From the NCBI GenBank assembly GCA_904501835.1, contig CAJGBW010000034.1:1-16999 (forward strand): a stretch of 16,999 bases of DNA, given 5' to 3'. The position numbers and the translations under genes were made by a program. The stretch comes from an uncultured Bacteroidales bacterium (GTDB lineage: Bacteria > Bacteroidota > Bacteroidia > Bacteroidales > UBA932). Below, piece after piece: positions 8,201 through 15,267 of this stretch. Under the pieces are notes generated by a model. The model was given only the letters and a program-made list of their open reading frames with translations, had not been told where the DNA came from and made no database searches. How positions within the stretch are numbered: the stretch's first letter is position 1; each line of letters starts with the position of its first letter.

Positions 8201-8233
8201 TATGCACAAGTAGGTTCTTGGTTGGACGAATAA
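5210..8233 (+). CDS. Surface lipoprotein paralogue: fimbrillin-like domain, GLUG repeats, C-terminal SGNH/GDSL hydrolase
   Basis: The open frame extends upstream to 5090, but the ATG at 5210 is preferred because it begins MKRNIFALLSLAALV, a lipoprotein signal with Cys18 as acylation site, and the upstream stretch overlaps a small ORF. That gives 1007 residues. Cys18 is followed by AKEMEE, an acidic start compatible with surface export. Residues about 30-255 match the N-domain of the divergent paralogue segment by segment (TQRF, AWYPAES, IRKAPM, FKNLC, VPAQLY.GGF). The GLUG region starts with FSGGNGT at 262 and has about eight repeats to about 607. The SGNH domain has GDSIS with candidate nucleophile Ser753 and GGRND at 864-868, but at the usual DxxH site it reads SSCH, so position -3 from His984 is Ser981 and not Asp. 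It is probably an esterase-like exoenzyme. obg starts 6 bases after its stop. Confidence 0.87.
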   Translation: MKRNIFALLSLAALVCSCAKEMEETTLGGSNETITYFTAESENSYESKATVNTSTGAVQWENGDKILVSNGSVQVVFTYNADTQRFECKEGIPAATSYSAWYPAESVTTVSGSTATMTLPNTQIYDAQMIRKAPMSAVSNTNNLNFKNLCAILKVQVNGEHTLSSVVFNAAEKGVSGNASVSNNVLTMASNEAKTLTLTTEGVSMTENSAFYFLVPAQLYTGGFSLSIQCADGWKFEKSTKSTVGLSAGVMDAMQAFDAKLFSGGNGTPENPYKISTAADLTALSNYSNGSDYAYFIDKSYIQTQAITMTGNFEPICSATARSFKGHFDGNAKIIYDLNVSKAGSDNVGLFGCMTTGALIEDIHLSGSAGTCTFSGDANVGAIVGYASGGTVKDCGFGKTHVIGTGNCCGGVIGYSKNSTVSNCSIGASCSVESAGNSVGGIIGKVETGNTIEKCEVKSCTITGKQYVGGVAGYMRGNSVVNACVSGAKIVGTNADNSVQCGGVVGYIRQTTTASDNSIVINCIYSRDISNAGGTINVNSSYTNLYVGGLVGATVAETNGVSNIKIVNCYSYPYTIKNSNTNGYDAVGGLLGGSNCASVSIINCYSPVLFTNFNLKGGAVNNTNYSNFAKLGSIVGLPKAGMTMNYVYGRQTLRVYLTSTECNVSNLSSSISDPTIKNYHSVVYHSNFDKTVASYDSFKEALDAGADYYNSTNPAVKALKWTCDTRFDGHLKPDGVYKKSTNQYKKVSIIGDSISTFRGYIFENQSERYNPYYPNSWTENSETVWGNVLSERNTWWWKLIYNKMTNARLEVDNAYSGSSCCYIDANTPNYSKHNVTDKASTDYSFRNRYRREGIGNPDVVIIYGGRNDFGKYGGSTDDYLGTTTTDAITAQYEEALDKSYVYRNFTNALTGLITEINLDFPGVKVLVLCHDMISDGYETACKNVATVLASKGIDVKCVSFHKTGTKNQTNTEIGITKDHGSSCHPDAAGTTKMADYIYAQVGSWLDE
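6250..7032 (+). repeat. GLUG repeat array within the 1007-residue lipoprotein
   Basis: About eight protein repeats contain VGAIVGY, CGGVIGY, VGGIIGK, VGGVAGY, CGGVVGY, VGGLVGA and VGGLLGG cores. Each is followed by a VxxC or INC step. This array is about half the size of the one in the divergent paralogue, although the flanking N- and C-terminal domains are similar, so the stalk length differs between the two proteins. Confidence 0.72.
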
Positions 8234-8239
8234 TTATAG

Positions 8240-9232
8240 ATGGCAAATTCTAATTTCATAGACTATGTGAAAATTTTCTGCGCATCAGGTGCAGGTGGCC
8301 CCGGCTCCATGCACCTGCGCAGAGAAAAATACATCCCCAAAGGTGGACCGGACGGGGGTGACGGCGGACGTGGAGGACATATTATCCTGCGCGGCAATCC
8401 GCAATTCTGGACCTTGATTCACTTGCGATACAGAAAGCACATCAAGGCCGAGCCCGGCGAAGGCGGCAGCGGACAGCTTCGACACGGACGCAACGGTGAG
8501 GATATTTATTTGGATGTCCCCCTTGGCACCGTAGCCAAAAATGCCGAGACAGGAGAGGTTCTGTTTGAGATTGTAGAGCCCGGAGAAGAGAAAATCTTGG
8601 TCGCCGGCGGTCGTGGCGGCCTGGGCAACAACAACTTCAAATCTGCCACCAATCAGACGCCTCGTTATGCCCAACCCGGTGAAGAGGGCGTGGAAGGATG
8701 GTTTATTTTGGAGTTGAAATTGTTGGCTGACGTGGGATTGGTTGGTTTCCCCAATGCCGGAAAATCTACCCTGCTATCCGTCATCACCGCTGCCAAACCC
8801 AAAATCGCCAACTACGCCTTTACGACCTTGGAGCCCAACCTGGGCATAGTCAACTATTATGACGGACAATCCTTTGTAATGGCAGATATTCCGGGTATCA
8901 TCGAAGGAGCGCACGAAGGAAGGGGTATAGGACTTCGTTTCTTACGACACATTGAGCGAAACTCCATCTTGCTTTTTATGATTCCGGCAGACTCTGATGA
9001 CTTCAAGAAAGACTATGAGATTTTGTTGGGAGAACTCCGACAATTCAACCCGCAACTGCTTGTCAAAGAACGCGTTTTGGCCATTACCAAATGCGATATG
9101 ATTGACGAGACCATGAAGCAAGAAATGCTCCCCAGCCTCCCAGAAGGAGTTCCCACTGTATTTATTTCTTCGATTGAAGGCAGCGGCTTGAAAGAGCTGA
9201 AAGACCTGCTTTGGACAGCTTTACACAAATAA
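8240..9232 (+). CDS. obg: GTPase Obg (ObgE/CgtA), ribosome assembly
   Basis: The protein has 330 residues. The glycine-rich Obg fold fills about residues 1-160, with the family signature from FIDYVKIFCASGAGGPGS onward and GGPDGGDGGRGG near residue 36. The G domain follows with GFPNAGKST (169-177, P-loop), DIPG (216-219), TKCD (283-286, nucleotide specificity) and SSIEGSG near 310. The OCT C-terminal extension seen in some Gram-positive proteins is absent. Obg is an essential GTPase that binds the large ribosomal subunit late in assembly and links growth to (p)ppGpp. The start lies 6 bases after the lipoprotein stop and the PAP2 gene begins 4 bases after its end. In many Bacteroidales obg follows the adenylate kinase gene; here a surface lipoprotein gene occupies that place. 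Confidence 0.96.
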   Translation: MANSNFIDYVKIFCASGAGGPGSMHLRREKYIPKGGPDGGDGGRGGHIILRGNPQFWTLIHLRYRKHIKAEPGEGGSGQLRHGRNGEDIYLDVPLGTVAKNAETGEVLFEIVEPGEEKILVAGGRGGLGNNNFKSATNQTPRYAQPGEEGVEGWFILELKLLADVGLVGFPNAGKSTLLSVITAAKPKIANYAFTTLEPNLGIVNYYDGQSFVMADIPGIIEGAHEGRGIGLRFLRHIERNSILLFMIPADSDDFKKDYEILLGELRQFNPQLLVKERVLAITKCDMIDETMKQEMLPSLPEGVPTVFISSIEGSGLKELKDLLWTALHK

Positions 9233-9236
9233 TATT

Positions 9237-9842
9237 ATGCTTGAAATACTTGAAAATTGGGATGCCTGTGCAACCCTGGCGATGAATGCGCTCCACTCCC
9301 CCATCAGTGACCCCATTTGGCAATTTATCACCGGACGTTGGGTCTGGGCACCGGCTTATCTGGTTTTGGCCGGCATACTCATCTGGAAATTAGGATGGAA
9401 AAGAGGCGGCATCATGATTCTGGCGACCATTTTGACCATTTTGTGCGTGGACCAGACTGCCAATTTGTTTAAGGATTTCTTTGCGCGCCTGCGCCCCTGC
9501 AATAATCCGGACATCATCGCACGTGGCCTGCATATCTTGGAGGAACCGCATCCTGGCTACGCCTACGGTTTTTTCTCCGGACACGCATCCAACGCCATGG
9601 CTTTTGCGCTCTGCATGATTCGGGCATTCCGCATCTATAAAAACGAACACCCCGAAAAAACAAAAGCCGTCCAAATCGGATCGGCTTTGCTTATCGTGTG
9701 GGCTTTGCTTGTGGGCTTCAGCCGCGTATTTGTCGGTAAACATTTCTTGGGCGACGTGCTCGTAGGATTTGTTATGGGAGCATTGATTGCTTACTTAATC
9801 TGCCTCCTTGGCGAATTTATCTGCAAGAAAATCAAAGCTTAA
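9237..9842 (+). CDS. PAP2-family membrane phosphatase
   Basis: This 201-residue protein has about five hydrophobic segments and all three PAP2 signatures: KDFFARLRP (Lys79, Arg86, Pro87), FSGH (114-116 with His116), and SRVFVGKHFLGD (Arg163, His169, Asp173). These form the active site that removes phosphate from a lipid or lipid pyrophosphate on the outer face of the inner membrane. Family members act on undecaprenyl pyrophosphate, phosphatidylglycerol phosphate or lipid A; which one applies here is unknown. It starts 4 bases after obg, so it is probably translated from the same mRNA, and it ends directly at a strong hairpin. Confidence 0.9.
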   Translation: MLEILENWDACATLAMNALHSPISDPIWQFITGRWVWAPAYLVLAGILIWKLGWKRGGIMILATILTILCVDQTANLFKDFFARLRPCNNPDIIARGLHILEEPHPGYAYGFFSGHASNAMAFALCMIRAFRIYKNEHPEKTKAVQIGSALLIVWALLVGFSRVFVGKHFLGDVLVGFVMGALIAYLICLLGEFICKKIKA

Positions 9843-9868
9843 AACAGGGCTTGAAATAAAGCCCTGTT
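9843..9868. terminator. Convergent hairpin terminator between PAP2 and M3 peptidase genes
   Basis: A perfect 10-bp stem, AACAGGGCTT against AAGCCCTGTT with a 6-base loop, starts at the very end of the PAP2 stop codon and ends 3 bases before the stop of the opposing gene. It is followed by CATTTATTT on the plus strand and by TTTT on the minus strand. The U-tracts are short, but placement between convergent genes supports use in both directions. Confidence 0.75.
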
Positions 9869-9871
9869 CAT

Positions 9872-11959
9872 TTATTTCAACCCCCTGGCTTTCAACAACG
9901 CATCCGGGTCGGGATCTCCGCCACGAAAACGACGGTAAAGTACCATGGGATCCTCTGTATCGCCTTTCTCCAAGATATTGCGACGGAAGGACATAGCCGT
10001 TTCTTTATCGTAGAGTCCTTTCTCCATAAAGAGCGAGAACGCATCTTTATCCAATACTTCAGCCCAGAGATAGTTGTAATATCCCGCATTGTAACCGGAA
10101 CCGCCAAAGACGTGGTTGAAATAGGTAGAACGGTAACGAGGGATAATCTCGTCAATCAAGCCCATTTCTTTGCATACCTTCGACTCAAATGCTTTTACCA
10201 AGCATGACGCCTGATCGTCGCTCAAAGTCTCTACGGTATAATCCCATTGGGACAAACCTGCCTTATCAAGGGTAGAAGCACCGAGAAAATCAGCAAATTC
10301 CTTCATAGAAGAGAACTGATGCCAAGCCATATCCAAAATGGCAGCGGCGGTCAATTCTGTGGTACGGAAGCCCTCGTTAAACAAGGCTGCCGCATTGATT
10401 TTCTGAACAAGCGCATCAGGAATCACCTCTCCGCTATCAATATGATGAGCATAAGAAGTCAGCAATTCTTTTTGGAAAGCCCAATTCTCGTGAACCTGAG
10501 AAGGAAGTTCCACAAAATCACGTTTTACATTGGTACCTGCCAAAGAAGGATAGGTAGCTTGGGACAACAAACTATGTAGGGCATGTCCGAACTCGTGGAA
10601 GAGTGTCTCCACATCATCGATAGAAAGACAAGGACGGGAGAAATTGCAGACATTCACGACCACAGGGCGCTGATTAACCCCGGAAGGCAAGATGCGTTGG
10701 GGAACAAAATCATTCATCCAAGCACCGCCACGTTTGGTTTCGCGAGGGAAATAATCGGTCAAGATTACGCCCAAATGACTACCATCGGCATCCAAAACCT
10801 CAAAGGCCTCCACTTCGGGATGATAAAGTGCGACGCCCTCAATGGGTTTGAAAGAAATACCATACAGACGGCTGGAATTCTCAAACACACCGGCACGCAC
10901 ATTCTCGGCCTTGAAATAAGGTTTTACCGCCTCTTCATCCAGACTATATCGGCTTTTGCGAACCTGATCGGCATAATAGAACCAATCCCAGGCCTGAATT
11001 TTAGACGCTTTGGGAAGTTTTCCGTTTTTGATATCAAGATTCATTGCCTCCTGCAACAAGGCACGCTCTTTTTTAGCTCCTTGGATGGCTGCCGGCATGA
11101 TACCATCCAAAAAGGCATCCACCGTCTTGCTGTTTTTTGCCATCTTCACATCCAATACAAATTCGGCAGGAGTCGCAAAACCCAACAAAGCGGCCTGACG
11201 CTGACGAAGTTGCATGGTCTCCAACAAGATTTTGTTGTTGTCGTTTTCTCCTCCGTTGGCAGCACGGGATGAATAAGCCTCAAACATAGCCTGACGCTGT
11301 GCTCTATCCTCACAGACAGACATTTGCTGGCTATATTGGGAAATACTGATGCCAAATTTAGATTTGAACGCATTGTTTTCGCTCAAAAGGTTCTGGCCGA
11401 AACGAAGGGTCAATTCCGAAAGACGGGCATTGATTTTCTTCATTTCCTCCTGTTGTTCAAGGGGCAACGCAATACCGTTGCGAACAAAAGACTGGTAGAG
11501 CTTATCCAAGACGCGCAGTTGCTCTTCATTCAAAGACAAGCTGTCTTTTTTTGCATAAAGGGCCTCTACACGCTTGTATAATCCAGCATTCAAAAGAATT
11601 TCATCGTAATGAGTGGTTACCATGGGAAGAATTTTTCCCTCCAACTCCTGTATGGCGGGCGTGCCGTCAGACTCGCTGATATTGAAAAATACGCCCAGGA
11701 CTTTGTTGAGCAAATCGCCGGAATACTCATAAGCCACTACGGTGTTTTCAAAGGTCGGCGCCTGAGGATTATCCACAATCGCCGCTATCTCTGCATTGTG
11801 CTGACGAATACCTTCCTCAACGGCAGGAAGATAATGCTTATCTTGAATTTTCTCAAAAGGAGGAATGCCAAAAGGCGTATTCCACTCTGACATAAATGGA
11901 TTGTCATTACAAGAAACAAAACACATAACCATCAGGGTTAAAATCAAAGTTTTCTTCAT
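9872..11959 (-). CDS. M3-family zinc metallopeptidase lipoprotein (peptidyl-dipeptidase Dcp-like)
   Basis: The frame can be extended to a TTG at 11968, but the ATG at 11959 directly begins the lipoprotein signal MKKTLILTLMVMCFVSC (Cys17), giving 695 residues, close to the usual length of Dcp (about 680). The zinc motif is HEFGH at 455-459, followed by the DFVELPSQ segment that supplies the third Glu ligand, and by the conserved GGSGYNAGYYNYLW region near the C-terminus typical of M3A enzymes. The family hydrolyses short peptides, in Dcp by removing C-terminal dipeptides. With a lipid anchor and no strongly acidic residues after Cys17 it most likely faces the periplasm. It starts 5 bases after the stop of the TonB-dependent receptor gene, so translation is probably coupled, which suggests it processes peptides taken in by that receptor (inference). 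Confidence 0.92.
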   Translation of the reverse strand: MKKTLILTLMVMCFVSCNDNPFMSEWNTPFGIPPFEKIQDKHYLPAVEEGIRQHNAEIAAIVDNPQAPTFENTVVAYEYSGDLLNKVLGVFFNISESDGTPAIQELEGKILPMVTTHYDEILLNAGLYKRVEALYAKKDSLSLNEEQLRVLDKLYQSFVRNGIALPLEQQEEMKKINARLSELTLRFGQNLLSENNAFKSKFGISISQYSQQMSVCEDRAQRQAMFEAYSSRAANGGENDNNKILLETMQLRQRQAALLGFATPAEFVLDVKMAKNSKTVDAFLDGIMPAAIQGAKKERALLQEAMNLDIKNGKLPKASKIQAWDWFYYADQVRKSRYSLDEEAVKPYFKAENVRAGVFENSSRLYGISFKPIEGVALYHPEVEAFEVLDADGSHLGVILTDYFPRETKRGGAWMNDFVPQRILPSGVNQRPVVVNVCNFSRPCLSIDDVETLFHEFGHALHSLLSQATYPSLAGTNVKRDFVELPSQVHENWAFQKELLTSYAHHIDSGEVIPDALVQKINAAALFNEGFRTTELTAAAILDMAWHQFSSMKEFADFLGASTLDKAGLSQWDYTVETLSDDQASCLVKAFESKVCKEMGLIDEIIPRYRSTYFNHVFGGSGYNAGYYNYLWAEVLDKDAFSLFMEKGLYDKETAMSFRRNILEKGDTEDPMVLYRRFRGGDPDPDALLKARGLK

Positions 11960-11964
11960 ATATA

Positions 11965-14900
11965 TCAATTAAATAAGTATTTCAAACCTATCTGAATCTG
12001 CCAGCACTGATTATGATTCATTTCGTATTCATAACTGGCTGTCGGGAACTTACCGGCATTGTCATACATCGTATATGTCGGCCTTCCTTCTGCGTCCTGT
12101 CCCATATAGGTCAGGATTTTGCTGGAATTACAAGCGGTATTGGTATAATTGACGCCCCACTTTGAACACAAGAGATTGGTCAGGTTCATAATGGTTGCCG
12201 ATAGACGGAGGGTATGCTCATTTTTGCCGACACGGAAAGAAAAGTCTTCCGAAATCTGCAAATCCAATTTGTGCACAAAAGGCGCACGGGCTTCATACGC
12301 CGACGCATATTGTCCTTTGTGGCTGCGTAAATAAGCATCCTGCTCCACAAAGGCCCAAAATGCCTGACGATGCTGATCTGCCGTTCCCGCTGCATTATCT
12401 ACAAATACGATTTCGCTGTCATCCGCAGGGATATACATCAAATCGTTGGCAATGGAGTCTCCATTCATATCGTTGGAATAGATATAACTGTATCCATAAG
12501 GAGAAAATGCAGTATAGAACAGATTGATATTCAAACCCTTACCATTAAATACGCTCCAAGGAACGAAATAATTGACAGAGGCGGTAACACGATGGGGAGA
12601 AGCAAACTGCGTGCGTTGTAAACGGGGACGATTCGGACCGTCTACCGAAGGCAGATTGGTCAGGGAAGAATAGAGGTCCGTCGCCGGAAATCCTGTCATT
12701 TCACGAGCCTCGATATAGGCATAAGCGGCCGTGATATCAAGATTCTTCACCGGAGTCATATTCAAAGAGAAATGAGCATTCACTCCATAACCTTCATTGG
12801 TATTGGTCAAATATCCCACTTTCTTGCCGGGATTGATTTCGCCAGCTCCTGCCGGATAAATCAAACGATTGTCTGCTCCGGCAAAACGAGGCCAGTTGTC
12901 ATCGACGGCCACATTGATATTCTGGATATAACAACCCACGACCGTCTTGTTAAAAATACCTTCTGCCGTAATCTTCATCGGGAAAGAGGTCGGCAATTTA
13001 TAATCTACCGCAAGCGTTGTTTTCCACATCTGGGGTAATCTGGTTTCCGGGTCAAGTCCCACAATAGAAGAAGGTGAGATATGGTGATCCGGAGAAAGCT
13101 GGGTGGGCAGATTAAAATGTTTGATGGCATCTTCCACTTTGGTAATCATTCCCCTGCCGGCAAAATCATCGAGCTGAGGAGCATAGGACGACGCTACACC
13201 GGCTGTATAAGTCGTCTTGTACTGCACGGCGTTCTTGTTGATATTGGTCGTAGAAGGCATGTTTAGGAAATAGACCAGAGGCAAATGGCCCAAGAACAGA
13301 CCGGTACCGCCACGCAAAGTCAGACTGCCATCCCCTAACACATTGTAGGAAAATCCGATGCGGGGTGAAACGGAAGGATAAGGTTTGGGAGCGAGTCCCG
13401 TATCGATTTTCTTACCATCGAGGAAATTCAAGGCATAGGTCGCATTGTTGCGTTGGAAACCGCTTTGATCGAAAATCAATTCATCCAGACGTATGCCATA
13501 GGTCAATTTAAAGTCGGGACTGACATTCCACTCATCCTGCACATAGAAAGACAATTGGTGGAAAGAAGTCCTGTCCGCAGGGCGTTCGACATTGTCATAA
13601 CCATAGGTCAAGGCAAAGGATTCAGGACGGGCTTTGTTGATAAAATCATCCACAGATTTATAGCGGTAATACATCAGGGCATTGCGCATATAGAGATTGG
13701 ACACCCATTGGTATTCATACGAAAGTCCTGCCATGATACGATGCTCGCCCAAAAACAAAGAAAAGTCATCTTTGATATTGGCCACGCGGGTAGTCAAATC
13801 CGTATAACCGGAGAAGAGTTCATAACCCAATGACATATAAGGCTCCATTTTTCCTTCATACATAATGTCCACATGAGGGAAAGGGGCCGAATTACTTCCT
13901 CTGTACTCGCGATTGTTGGTATAGGTCGCCAGCAAATGGTTGGAAATCAGGTCCGAGAAACGGCTGTTGAGCTCGACCGCCGCAGAATGTACCTCACTGT
14001 TATAAGAATACATATTGTTGGAGAAAACCATGGACTGCGGACCGACACGTTTGGTATTATACAGACGGTAACCGGTATCACTGGAATTTTCATTGGGAGC
14101 ATTCCAGGTCTTGTCAAAGGCATAATTGTAACGCACCATCAGACGATGGGTCGAATTGATATTCCAATCGAGTCGGGCCAGGATTTTGCGGTTGTGATTG
14201 TCACCCGGAAAATCGGTCGCCGAGCCGGGGTCATAGCCATATTCCTTTTTCACAAAATCGCTGACTTTCTGCATGTCGCTCAGTCGTGTACGAGAAATCA
14301 TACCGCCGGGCGTCTCCCCATCCAGACAGGCACGATAAGGAATCACCTGAAGCGGCTTGTTCTCCTGCTCATAATTCAAGAAATAAAATAACTTATCCTT
14401 GACAATGGCACCCGAAGTCGTTGCACCAAACACCCAATCATATTCGTTGTCACGGCTACCCAAATCAATACCGCCGATGACATTACCACGCAAATTCTGA
14501 TTGGTAAAATAGGTATAGGCGCTTGCCTGATAGAGATTGCTACCCGATTTGGTAACAGTATTGATACCTCCACCGGTAAAATTCGTCTGGCGGACATCGT
14601 AGGGAGAAACGACTATCTGCAACTCGTCCAACGCTTCAATCGATATGGGATTTCCGCCTCCGGGCAAGATGCTGTTCAAGCCAAATATATTGTTAAAGTT
14701 GGCTCCGTCCACCATAAAATTGGTCGTTCTTCCATCACCGCCGCCCAAAGAAAGTCCGTTGGCATAAGGAGAAATACGCATCAAATCCACCACAGATTTC
14801 GTTACCGAGGGCATTTGCATCAGATTTTTGCTGCGTAGATTTTGCGAAGCGCCGGTTGCAGCAAGAAACAATTTACTGGCAGATTGTTCAACCACGGCCG

Positions 14901-15243
14901 CCTCCAATTCTTCGGTCTTCATCGCGCCGTCCAGGTGGAGATTTTCTCCCAAAGGGAGATAGAGATCTTCATAATTCAGCTCCGAAAAACCCAAAAACAT
15001 GATGCGGACCTGATAAGGGCCACCGCTACGCAAACCGCTAAGGTTGTAGTAACCGGACTCATCGGTCATCGCATAGGATTGTGAAGCAGTCGGAACGTGT
15101 GTGACCAAAATGGTAGCACCAGCCAAAGGGGCATTCGTAGCCTGATCGACAATTTGTCCATTCAGTCCGGAAGTTGTTACTTGGGCTGCCAGATTCCAAC
15201 ATAGCACAAGCAGTAAAACTCCCAACGAGATGATTTTTTTCAT
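11965..15243 (-). CDS. Oar-like TonB-dependent outer-membrane receptor
   Basis: The protein has 1092 residues. A signal peptide (about 1-20, ending LAAQ) is followed by a carboxypeptidase-regulatory-like Ig domain (about 25-105: GLNGQIVDQATNAPLAGATI through the YYNLSGL turn). The plug follows, with PSVTKSVVDLMRISP near 145, NFMVDGANFNNIFGLNS, and GGINTVTKSGSN near 225-236. The remainder is the beta-barrel, ending in an aromatic strand (YLFN). The plug wording is characteristic of the Oar-like subgroup of Bacteroidota and myxobacteria, not of SusC proteins, and there is no SusD partner gene here. In Myxococcus xanthus Oar is linked to secretion of the PopC protease, so transport of protein or peptide is possible. 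It sits between a secreted EEP-like gene (24 bases upstream) and an M3 peptidase (5 bases downstream). Confidence 0.93.
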   Translation of the reverse strand: MKKIISLGVLLLVLCWNLAAQVTTSGLNGQIVDQATNAPLAGATILVTHVPTASQSYAMTDESGYYNLSGLRSGGPYQVRIMFLGFSELNYEDLYLPLGENLHLDGAMKTEELEAAVVEQSASKLFLAATGASQNLRSKNLMQMPSVTKSVVDLMRISPYANGLSLGGGDGRTTNFMVDGANFNNIFGLNSILPGGGNPISIEALDELQIVVSPYDVRQTNFTGGGINTVTKSGSNLYQASAYTYFTNQNLRGNVIGGIDLGSRDNEYDWVFGATTSGAIVKDKLFYFLNYEQENKPLQVIPYRACLDGETPGGMISRTRLSDMQKVSDFVKKEYGYDPGSATDFPGDNHNRKILARLDWNINSTHRLMVRYNYAFDKTWNAPNENSSDTGYRLYNTKRVGPQSMVFSNNMYSYNSEVHSAAVELNSRFSDLISNHLLATYTNNREYRGSNSAPFPHVDIMYEGKMEPYMSLGYELFSGYTDLTTRVANIKDDFSLFLGEHRIMAGLSYEYQWVSNLYMRNALMYYRYKSVDDFINKARPESFALTYGYDNVERPADRTSFHQLSFYVQDEWNVSPDFKLTYGIRLDELIFDQSGFQRNNATYALNFLDGKKIDTGLAPKPYPSVSPRIGFSYNVLGDGSLTLRGGTGLFLGHLPLVYFLNMPSTTNINKNAVQYKTTYTAGVASSYAPQLDDFAGRGMITKVEDAIKHFNLPTQLSPDHHISPSSIVGLDPETRLPQMWKTTLAVDYKLPTSFPMKITAEGIFNKTVVGCYIQNINVAVDDNWPRFAGADNRLIYPAGAGEINPGKKVGYLTNTNEGYGVNAHFSLNMTPVKNLDITAAYAYIEAREMTGFPATDLYSSLTNLPSVDGPNRPRLQRTQFASPHRVTASVNYFVPWSVFNGKGLNINLFYTAFSPYGYSYIYSNDMNGDSIANDLMYIPADDSEIVFVDNAAGTADQHRQAFWAFVEQDAYLRSHKGQYASAYEARAPFVHKLDLQISEDFSFRVGKNEHTLRLSATIMNLTNLLCSKWGVNYTNTACNSSKILTYMGQDAEGRPTYTMYDNAGKFPTASYEYEMNHNQCWQIQIGLKYLFN

Positions 15244-15267
15244 AGTCTTTATTTAAGTTAGGAGTCA

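Noticed and set aside
11960..11968. TTG start for the M3 peptidase overlapping the receptor stop
   Set aside because: It would add only three residues before a textbook lipoprotein signal, and an ATG is available at 11959.
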